Assembly: GCF_000499385.1 (NCBI RefSeq)
Contig: NW_013653883.1
Location: 1 to 20,000 of the forward strand
Source of the DNA: Eimeria necatrix
Taxonomy: Eukaryota; Apicomplexa; Conoidasida; Eucoccidiorida; Eimeriidae
Reading direction: 5' to 3'
DNA: 20,000 nt
Part shown: positions 16,026-20,000 of the stretch, in pieces
Position numbering within the stretch: position 1 is the stretch's first letter
How the letters are laid out: the number at the start of each line of letters is the position of its first letter
Program-made: the position numbers and the translations under genes
Notes under the pieces: generated by a model
Databases searched by the model: none
What the model saw: only the letters and a program-made list of their open reading frames with translations
What the model was told of the DNA's origin: nothing

Positions 16026-16919
16026 GCTGCTGCTGCTGCTGCTGCTGCTGCAGGAGGGTTTCGTGTCGGAGAGGGACTTGGAGGGGCTGGCGGGGCGGAA
16101 GCGGCGGCGGGCGCGGGAAAGGGAAAGAGACAGAGAAGAAAAACTTTTGAAAAAAAGAAAATTCGGAAATAAAAAAGTGTCTCCAAAAGAGACAGAGTCT
16201 CCGCGGGCCTCGAAGCCGCAGCGCGTCAAAAACAGAAGCAAACCGCTCCTCATGGTGCAGCAGGTCCGCAGGGTTTAGGGTTTAGGGTTTAGGGTTTAGG
16301 GTTTAGGGTTTGGGGTGGGGGGTTTTTCGCTCTTTTGAAGTGGAGTTTTGTCTCTTTTTGGTTCTTTCCACTTTTAACATTTTGGTCTTTTTTTGTCTTT
16401 TTGAAGTAAAACATTTTGTCGCTTTTTGTCTCTTTTGACTTTAAAAATAAAAGACATTTTTGTCTCTTTTGTCTTTTAAAATTAAAATTCTTTTCCCTTT
16501 TTGTGTCTTAGAATTAAAAACACATTGTCTCTTTTTCTCTCTTCCGAAATTAAAAACATTTTCTCTTTTTGTCTCCTTTGATGTTAAAAAAAAAGAGCAT
16601 TTTCGTCTCTTTTGAAATTAAAAAAAAACATTTTTTGTCTCTTTTTGTCTCCTTTGAAATAAAAAAAAGGATTTGGTCTCCTTTTGTCTCTGTTGAAATT
16701 AATAAAAGCATTTTTGTCTCTGATGAAATTAAAAAAGCATTCTTTTGTCTCTTTTTGTTTCTTTTGAAATTAAAAAAATATTTTTTTTTTATTTTTCAGA
16801 GTCGGCGTTTGCGGGAAAAGAAGCAGCTGAGTGTGAAGGAAAAAGCCGCGAATTTAAAACGCAAAATTAAAAACCTGAAAAAGAGCCAAGTCGGAAAACC
16901 CAGGCGACGCAAGAGGTAA
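10334..16919 (+). CDS. SDA1: SDA1 homologue, 60S ribosome assembly factor, twelve exons
   Basis: Exons: 10334-10390, 10638-10781, 11004-11376, 11587-11718, 11970-12207, 12758-12903, 13079-13211, 13435-13721, 13945-14148, 14989-15720, 16054-16263 (or from 15937), 16800-16919; about 920-960 aa against some 690-770 in other eukaryotes. The match runs along the whole family: LLQNKIKRDPPAYREEF and LVMFLAH near the N-terminus, DKLLRQRLMSFVVKD, AKVVNSIAGSSLAPD and AALFLLG, HSKKTLAAKRRLKKQ, ILDLIYDPYSLAEKLF, LVFVNLLARLAGHH, ADNFVTETRGEEAITLGLNA, CMTQELLGDLLLF, an acidic central domain, RLLSDADFAALKLLRAKQL, and a basic C-terminus. SDA1 proteins are nuclear/nucleolar and are needed for pre-60S maturation and export. 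Extra length is Gly-Pro, Ala and Gln/Ser insertions. Exon 3 has a frame offset (see its entry). Confidence 0.94.
10391..10637 (+). other. SDA1 intron 1
   Basis: 247 nt with TTTAGGG blocks at 10418-10472 and 10579-10629 around a 106-bp core; acceptor CGGGCAG. Confidence 0.9.
10638..10781 (+). CDS. SDA1: SDA1 exon 2
   Basis: 48 codons, NKIKRDPPAYREEFLLQ to LVMFLAH, the best conserved N-terminal part. The donor GTAAACCC is formed with the repeat. Confidence 0.95.
10782..11003 (+). other. SDA1 intron 2
   Basis: 222 nt, AAACCCT blocks at 10784-10825 and 10939-10982, the only SDA1 intron with AAACCCT also at the acceptor side. Acceptor CTGCTGCAG. Confidence 0.9.
11004..11376 (+). CDS. SDA1: SDA1 exon 3, with tandem duplication and 1-nt frame offset
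   Basis: Starts TAPCYSAEVQDAW (family: CY.E), ends SEEVKQIILELL to LLLRSRKM (family match). Between them a 120-bp unit is duplicated (11038-11157, 11158-11278). The second unit has one extra base in its G/C run at about 11235-11257, so the exon opens in one frame and closes in another. Either the run was miscounted, or a real frameshift or unrecognised splice exists. Donor GTAAACCC. Confidence 0.85.
11038..11278. repeat. 120/121-bp coding tandem duplication
   Basis: Two units beginning CGTGGGCAGGGGGGCC, differing at one T/C and within the GGGGGCCCC run. The near identity indicates a recent event. Confidence 0.92.
11377..11586 (+). other. SDA1 intron 3
   Basis: 210 nt, AAACCCT at the donor (11379-11415), TTTAGGG before the acceptor (11502-11570): complementary ends. 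Acceptor TGTTTGCAG. Confidence 0.9.
11587..11718 (+). CDS. SDA1: SDA1 exon 4
   Basis: 44 codons, LSCEELLQQALSLL, DKLLRQRLMSFVVKDVSRVF to SIQ; phase 0; donor GTCAGG. Confidence 0.94.
11719..11969 (+). other. SDA1 intron 4, with duplicated exon end
   Basis: 251 nt; TTTAGGG at 11722-11747, 11760-11801 and 11895-11960. The last bases of exon 4 plus the donor (GCATCCAAGTCAGGGTTTAG) are repeated at 11749-11768, creating a second identical donor context 38 bp downstream. Confidence 0.88.
11970..12207 (+). CDS. SDA1: SDA1 exon 5
   Basis: 79 codons plus 1 nt: GRNSLLARLFGLL, VYRHLSARSK, TAKVVNSIAGSSLAPDSRLA, LSAALFLLG. Donor GTCGCC at 12208 keeps phase with exon 6; a GC donor at 12204 with acceptor at 12750 would also fit. 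The intron's CTAG array begins 5 bp after the donor. Confidence 0.85.
12062..12075. repeat. Variant palindrome GGTGTACAGACACC
   Basis: It lies inside SDA1 exon 5, coding VYRHL at a position where other SDA1 proteins have a similar LYRR-type segment. Confidence 0.8.
12213..12720. repeat. CTAG/AGCT satellite 2, inside SDA1 intron 5
   Basis: About 500 bp. Variants are CTGG in the left part (to about 12400) and CCAG in the right part, as in satellite 1. It fills the 550-nt intron 12208-12757. Confidence 0.92.
12758..12903 (+). CDS. SDA1: SDA1 exon 6
   Basis: 2 nt plus 48 codons: acidic ADEEEGEEAV, an alanine run, then ALHSKKTLAAKRRLKKQR, the family's basic helix. Donor GTCCGC; an in-frame alternative donor lies at 12922. 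Confidence 0.82.
12904..13078 (+). other. SDA1 intron 6
   Basis: 175 nt, TTTAGGG at 12927-12962 and 13033-13060, acceptor CTGCTGCAG. Confidence 0.85.
13079..13211 (+). CDS. SDA1: SDA1 exon 7
   Basis: 44 codons plus 1 nt: RIQKRLVRKQQRIEEQQ, AAILDLIYDPYSLAEKLF. The donor GTAGGGTTTAGGG is formed by the repeat itself. Confidence 0.92.
13212..13434 (+). other. SDA1 intron 7
   Basis: 223 nt, TTTAGGG at 13213-13269 and 13374-13421, core 104 bp, acceptor GCGTGCAG. Confidence 0.9.
13435..13721 (+). CDS. SDA1: SDA1 exon 8
   Basis: 2 nt plus 95 codons: RQQRESFSTRLVFVNLLARL, FYNYLSLYLSPTQR, LLKTIADNFVTE, GEEAITLGLNA. Donor GTAAACCC. Confidence 0.95.
13722..13944 (+). other. SDA1 intron 8
   Basis: 223 nt, AAACCCT at 13724-13793 and TTTAGGG at 13880-13931: complementary ends around an 86-bp very GC-rich core (CGCGCG/GGCGCC). 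Acceptor GCGCCCAG. Confidence 0.9.
13945..14148 (+). CDS. SDA1: SDA1 exon 9
   Basis: 68 codons: ITEICSRNPQCMTQELLGDL, KHKSSKSVSAAARGLLNLFR, PQLLPRAFLGKEA. Strong family match. Donor GTCCGT. Confidence 0.95.
14149..14988 (+). other. SDA1 intron 9
   Basis: 840 nt: (CTG)n directly after the donor; three CTG tracts separated by two copies of a 40-nt G/T-rich unit (about 14211-14252 and 14295-14337); a pyrimidine tract with TTTGTCTCC (14410-14460, 14610-14690); a TTTAGGG block (14694-14726); an ATATTTATA stretch (14780-14850); then GGAGACAAAA-type purine repeats. The acceptor ATTCAG at 14988 keeps phase; CCGCAG at 15048 is an in-frame alternative. Confidence 0.75.
14989..15720 (+). CDS. SDA1: SDA1 exon 10 (acidic domain and RLLSDADF motif)
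   Basis: Up to 244 codons: LPVFGAPSHSTTLDLLPQLE, a Gln run, a Glu/Asp/Thr/Ala-rich acidic domain, an Ala run, GERLLSDADFAALKLLRAKQ (family motif R.L...DF..I....), a GGP insertion, LERDQKLLKLL, a Ser run. Much of the acidic part is built from GGAGACA-type units. Donor GTGCGC at 15721, 21 bp before an in-frame TAA. Confidence 0.85.
15721..16053 (+). other. SDA1 intron 10
   Basis: AT-rich (AAATAAA runs) then (CTG)n ending in CTGCAG. If the acceptor at 15936 (after a T-rich tract) is used instead, the CTG run becomes exon and encodes polyleucine; both acceptors are in phase with exon 9-10. Confidence 0.65.
16054..16263 (+). CDS. SDA1: SDA1 exon 11
   Basis: 70 codons: EGFVSERDLEGLAGRKRRRA, ERERDREEKLLKKRKFGNKK, RVKNRSKPLLMVQQ. 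Matches the family's (S)RDIE..., N.FMM(M)... C-terminal region. Donor GTCCGC then TTTAGGG (16271-16311). Confidence 0.88.
16264..16799 (+). other. SDA1 intron 11
   Basis: 536 nt: a TTTAGGG block at the donor, then about 450 bp of an irregular repeat TTTTTGTCTCTTTTGAAAT + TAAAAAAACA, ending in a classic T-tract and TTTTTCAG. Confidence 0.9.
16800..16919 (+). CDS. SDA1: SDA1 exon 12 (basic C-terminus)
   Basis: 39 codons and TAA: SRRLREKKQLSVKEKAANLK to GKPRRRKR, matching the Arg/Lys-rich end of SDA1 (nuclear localisation type). Satellite 3 begins 5 bp after the stop. Confidence 0.93.
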   Translation, partial: SRRLREKKQLSVKEKAANLKRKIKNLKKSQVGKPRRRKR

Positions 16920-16921
16920 CG

Positions 16922-17342
16922 CCCAGCTAGCTAGCTAGCTAGCTAGCTAGCTAGCTAGCTAGCTAGGTGGCTGGGTGGCCAGCTGGGTAGCTAGCTAGGT
17001 AGCTAGCTGGGTGGCTAGCAAGCTACCTACGTAGCTAGCTGGGCAGCTAGCTAGCTAGCTAGCAGGCCGGCACGCAGCTGCCCAGAACGTGCGTGCTGGC
17101 TAGCTAGCTAGCTAGCTGTCAAGCACACTGCTAGCCAAGATGTACGTGCTAGCTAGCTAGCTAGCTAGCCAGCTGGCTGCCTAGCACTTGGCTTGCCAAC
17201 AAATACGTGCTGGCTAGCTGCCTAGCGGCCAGCTAGCCAACATATGCCTGCTAGCTAGCCAGCTGGCTAGCTAGCCGAAAGATGGCTAGCTCCACACACC
17301 AGCTAGCCAAAGGCTAGCGAAAGTTGCTCCAGCTAGCTAGCT

Positions 17343-17373
<31 letters not shown>

Positions 17374-17690
17374 TAGCTAGCTAGCTAGCTAGCTGGAGGC
17401 ACTAGTTCCGGGCTAACGCCGCAACTCGAGGGTCTACAATTTCAACAAGTCCTTGCCCCTAATTAGCTGCCAATACCTCCAGCTAGCTACGCCCCTCACG
17501 CCCCTCAGCTAGCTGGCTAGCTAGCTAGTTGGCTAGCTAGCTAGCTAGCTAGCTGATTGGCTAGCTAGGTAGCTAGCTAGCTAGCTGGGTAGCTAGCTGC
17601 CTTGCCCAGTTGGCTAGCTAGCTAGCTAGCTAGCTGATTGGCTAGCTAGGTAGCTAGCTAGCTAGCTGGGTAGCTAGCTGCCTTGCCCTG
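16922..17690. repeat. CTAG/AGCT satellite 3 between convergent genes
   Basis: About 770 bp with G-type variants (CTGG, GGTGG) at the left, C-type (CCAGCCAGCC) at 17100-17385 and G-type again at 17510-17690. An 81-bp unit is directly duplicated (17528-17608 and 17609-17689). It separates the 3' ends of SDA1 and the cytochrome b5 gene. Confidence 0.92.
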
Positions 17691-17724
17691 TCCCCTGAGC
17701 CCTCTAGACTCAAGGCAGTGAACA

Positions 17725-17755
17725 AAACCCTAAAGCCTAAAACCCTAAACCCTAG
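17725..17755. repeat. Degenerate AAACCCT block
   Basis: Four imperfect heptamers just beyond the 3' end of the cytochrome b5 gene. Confidence 0.75.
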
Positions 17756-17784
17756 CCCTTTCTTCCCAAGCCCCTAAAGACCCT

Positions 17785-18122
17785 TCAGGATCCAAACTGA
17801 GGGGTCCTGGGGGCCCCCTCCACTTCTGGGGGCCCCCCAAGCCCTGGGGGCCCCTCTGGGGGCCCCTCGAGGTCTGCGGGTTCCTCCAGGGTGGGCGGCA
17901 GAGTCCGCTGGGGCCCCCCGGGGGCCCCCAGAGAGCCCCCGGGGGCCCCCTGGGGGCCCCCCTGGGGGCTCCCCTGGGGGCCCCCCTGGGGGCCCCCCTG
18001 GGGGCCCCCCGCGCGGGCTTGGGGCCCCCTCAAAAGAGGGTCTCTGCTGCGCCTGAGGAGGGGCAGCGGCGCGGGGGGCAGGAAGGGCAGCAGCGTGCTG
18101 CCGGCGCCGCCGCTGCTGCTGC

Positions 18123-18158
<36 letters not shown>

Positions 18159-18378
18159 AGGGGCCCTGCTGCTGCAGCAGCCCCACCTGGCAGTTGAGCA
18201 AAATGTACTTGTAGTTGACCCAGGGGTGCCGCTGCTTGAACTGCTGCAGGGCCTCCTCTCCTGCTGCAGCAAGCAGCAGCTGGGGGCCCCCCGGGTGGAA
18301 GTCCAAGTAAGGAGACAAGTCATAAACCACGCCCCCGAGGGCCATCCAGCAGTCTCCGCGTTTGCGGTGCTTCGCCAG
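17785..18378 (-). CDS. Cytochrome b5 gene exon 3 (haem domain and Gly-Pro tail)
   Basis: 197 codons and TGA. The haem domain covers the first 65 or so codons. The tail from about 18060 down is made of GGGGGCCCCC repeats reading GGPQ. A possible donor CAG/GTGGGG occurs at Q/V of NCQVGLL, so the tail might instead be intron and the gene longer. Confidence 0.82.
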
Positions 18379-18896
18379 CTGCGCGCAAGTGCAGCAATTG
18401 ATTTTTCGCCAAGTTTTTTCTTCTTTTTATTCCCCCTTTTAGGGTTTGCGATTCCCGCGAGAAAAACCCGCAAAAACCACCAAGAATCAACCAAAACCGC
18501 CACAAACTCGCGATGCTAGCGACCCTTTAGGGTTTAGGGTTTAGGGTTTAGGGTTTAGGGTTTAGGGTTTCGCGCTGCAGCCGACCTCCTCCGGCGTAAT
18601 CGGACGCAGCGGATCTTCCCGCGGCTTGTTCGCAGCCATCAACTCCCGAAAGCGACTCTGGTTAGAGACTGCAGCAGCAGCAGCAGCAGCAGCAGCGGTT
18701 GCAGCAGCAGCGGTTGCAGCAGCAGCAGTTGCAGCAGCAGCAGTTGCAGCAGCAGCAGTTGCAGCAGCAGCAGTTGCAGCAGCAGCAGCGGGAGCGGCAA
18801 TGGCGGCGGCGCCAGCACCGTGCTTGCAGCAGCAACAGCAGCAACAGCAACAGTGGCAGTAACGGCAGCAGCAGCAACAGCAGCAATGGCAGCAAT

Positions 18897-18931
<35 letters not shown>

Positions 18932-19056
18932 AGCGCATGACTAAAAAGGAGCGAATAAAGAAAGAAAAATAAAGAAAAGACGGCGAGAGATAATAAGACT
19001 TGGCAGCAGCAACAGAAGCAGCAGAAGTACCAACAGCAGCAACAGCAGCAACAGCA

Positions 19057-19105
<49 letters not shown>

Positions 19106-19256
19106 TACCTCCCATGCGCCCTGCAGTGCTGATGCGTCCCCCCATGTTCCCTGTTTGCTGCAGCTGCAGCAGCTGCTGCTGCTGCTGCATTTTTGCTGCA
19201 TGCGACTGCAGCAAACCCTCAATGGGCATCTGCGGCCTCAACGGGGTAAAGGCTGG

Positions 19257-19303
<47 letters not shown>

Positions 19304-19397
19304 CGTCGTCGTCGGAGTCGGGAGGCCTCAGAATACGAATAGAGCCCGACTCAGCTACTGTCCCTATGCGGAGAGGCGCAGCAGGCGGCGCAGCAAG

Positions 19398-19435
<38 letters not shown>

Positions 19436-19558
19436 CTGCGGCTTCTGGCGCTGCTTCTGCTGCTTCTGCCGCTGCTGCTGCATTTGGTGCTGCAGCTAAT
19501 GCTGCAGACGATGCTGGTGCGGTCCTTGTTCCCGCTGCTGCTGCTGTCGGTGCTGCTT

Positions 19559-19597
<39 letters not shown>

Positions 19598-19631
19598 GTG
19601 CAGCAGCAGCAGCACCGCCATCAGCATCCAT
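17785..19631 (-). CDS. Cytochrome b5 domain protein (NCB5OR-type haem domain), three exons
   Basis: Exons 19631-19109, 18668-18586 and 18378-17785 (about 399 aa), phases 1 and 0. Joined exons 2-3 give PLRPITPEE + LAKHRKRGDCWMALGGVVYD, then LSPYLDFHPGG and QRHPWVNY. HPGG and the second His are 23 residues apart, as in the b5 domain of NCB5OR (CYB5R4), not 24 as in microsomal b5; both should ligate haem. It probably acts in electron transfer. Unlike NCB5OR, no CS or FAD/NADH reductase domain follows: after CQVGLL come a Ser run and a GGPQ/GPP collagen-like tail ending at TGA 17787-17785. The N-terminal 170 residues are Ala/Ser-rich with islands (PLRIGTVAESGSIRILRPPD, GNMGGRISTAGRMG). The start at 19631 (MDADGG) is the first suitable ATG; a start further upstream is possible. 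No signal peptide or membrane helix is evident. Confidence 0.83.
17800..18030. repeat. GGGGGCCCCC-rich repeat
   Basis: About 230 bp of short-period GGGGGCCCCCNNG units, self-complementary, coding the collagen-like tail of the b5 protein. Smaller versions interrupt SDA1 exons 3 and 10 and the gene at 2341-4054. Confidence 0.88.
18379..18585 (-). other. Cytochrome b5 gene intron 2
   Basis: 207 nt with a telomere-like block (plus 18526-18570; AAACCCT in the transcript) 17 nt after the donor; acceptor TTGCGCGCAG. Only one full block here; AAACCCTAAAAGGGGG around 18430-18445 is a fragment. Confidence 0.85.
18586..18668 (-). CDS. Cytochrome b5 gene exon 2
   Basis: 2 nt plus 27 codons, SNQSRFRELMAANKPREDPL to ITPEE; the last residues are the start of the b5 fold. 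Donor GTCGGC. Confidence 0.85.
18669..19108 (-). other. Cytochrome b5 gene intron 1, CTG-bounded
   Basis: 440 nt; in transcript orientation (CTG)n follows the GTAAGG donor at once, and a CTG-rich tract with periodic CAACTG/CAACCG ends in CTGCAG. The centre (18935-19000) is AT-rich. Confidence 0.78.
19109..19631 (-). CDS. Cytochrome b5 gene exon 1
   Basis: 174 codons plus 1 nt, ending GRMG at donor GTAAGG. Low-complexity Ala and Ser runs come from CTG/CAG tracts at 19400-19440, 19555-19600 and 19261-19305. An aspartate cluster (DSDDDD) precedes the Ser run. Confidence 0.7.
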
Positions 19632-19727
19632 TGAGCCTATTAAGACCCGCAGGTTTTCAAATATGAAATGCAGCAGGCAGCGCAGCAGGGCCCGGGTGCA
19701 TGCAGAGCTCGGGACACAGCTCAACGC

Positions 19728-19772
<45 letters not shown>

Positions 19773-20000
19773 TGCTGCTGCTGCGTCTTTTGCTGCTGTC
19801 TTTGAGTCTGAAGGGGCGAATTAACTGCTTGGCGGCGAAGCTGGGGCCAGGCTGCGGTGTACGTACACCTGAGATCGGCGCATGCAATGCATGCGCTCCG
19901 GCTTTGGGGCTTTTTGGCCTCAGGGAGCCTCGGGGCCTTTTGTCTTTTTCCCTGCGGACTTTTCTTTTAATTTTTAATTTGTTGCATTTAATTTTAATTA
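19632..20000. promoter_or_regulatory. Upstream region of the cytochrome b5 gene
   Basis: It holds a CTG/GCT tract (19729-19772), a perfect GGTGTACGTACACC at 19856-19869, TGCATGCA-like GCATGCAATGCATGC at 19880-19894, and an AT-rich end. It probably includes the promoter and 5' UTR; no start element can be pinned down. Confidence 0.5.
19856..19869. repeat. Dispersed palindrome GGTGTACGTACACC
   Basis: Perfect copy about 225 bp upstream of the predicted ATG of the cytochrome b5 gene. Confidence 0.88.

Noticed and set aside
15902..16150. Plus-strand Arg/Cys-run frame
   Set aside because: Different frame from the SDA1 exon 11 and only a translation of CTG repeats.
16569..16919. Plus-strand frame covering SDA1 intron 11 and exon 12 as one protein
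   Set aside because: The upstream part is the TTTTTGTCTCTTTTGAAAT repeat of the intron; only the part after TTTTTCAG matches SDA1.
19000..19824. 274-codon plus-strand alanine-rich frame
   Set aside because: Antisense of the b5 gene exon 1 and intron 1; made of Ala runs with no recognisable domain.

Overview
The window looks like nuclear DNA of an Eimeria-type coccidian (Apicomplexa). The pointers are very dense CAG/CTG tracts encoding or neighbouring homopolymer runs (Q, A, S, L), more than thirty blocks of the telomere-like heptamer TTTAGGG/AAACCCT inside the sequence, TGCATGCA arrays, and intron-rich genes of clearly eukaryotic type. Species cannot be decided from the sequence alone. No bacterial genes, rRNA, tRNA or CRISPR arrays were seen.

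Layout. 1-2340 holds no convincing gene: a tandem palindromic GTAC-type repeat (about 99-535), an AT-rich stretch, TGCA arrays (770-1063), a doubtful minus-strand exon (about 1076-1313) and a roughly 950-bp CTAG/AGCT satellite (1399-2345). 2341-4054 (minus) is the 3' part of an unrecognised gene of at least two exons. 4055-5813 is repeat-rich intergenic DNA. 5814-9573 (minus) is a complete five-exon PDCD2/TSR4-like gene (about 590 aa). 9574-10333 is a divergent intergenic region packed with telomere-like blocks. 10334-16919 (plus) is a twelve-exon SDA1 gene (about 920-960 aa). 16922-17690 is a second large intergenic CTAG satellite. 17785-19631 (minus) is a three-exon gene for a cytochrome b5 domain protein (about 399 aa). 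The rest to 20000 is its upstream region.

The three main gene models were rebuilt by hand from GT...AG junctions whose reading phase fits and whose joined product matches known families across the junction. The one exception is SDA1 exon 3, which carries a 1-nt frame offset inside a tandem duplication.

The most striking property is the intron architecture. Most introns of SDA1 carry a block of TTTAGGG or AAACCCT at the 5' splice site and another just before the 3' splice site, around a unique core of about 70-115 nt; in several the repeat supplies the bases that follow the donor GT. A second group of introns is bounded by (CTG)n tracts in transcript orientation. A second notable signal is a 14-bp palindrome, GGTGTACGTACACC, and its one-sided variants, dispersed through intergenic DNA and inside exons in all three codon registers. 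The head-to-head pair PDCD2/SDA1 joins a predicted 40S assembly factor (uS5/Rps2 chaperone family) with a 60S assembly factor, so the shared 760-bp region may be a common promoter for ribosome production.
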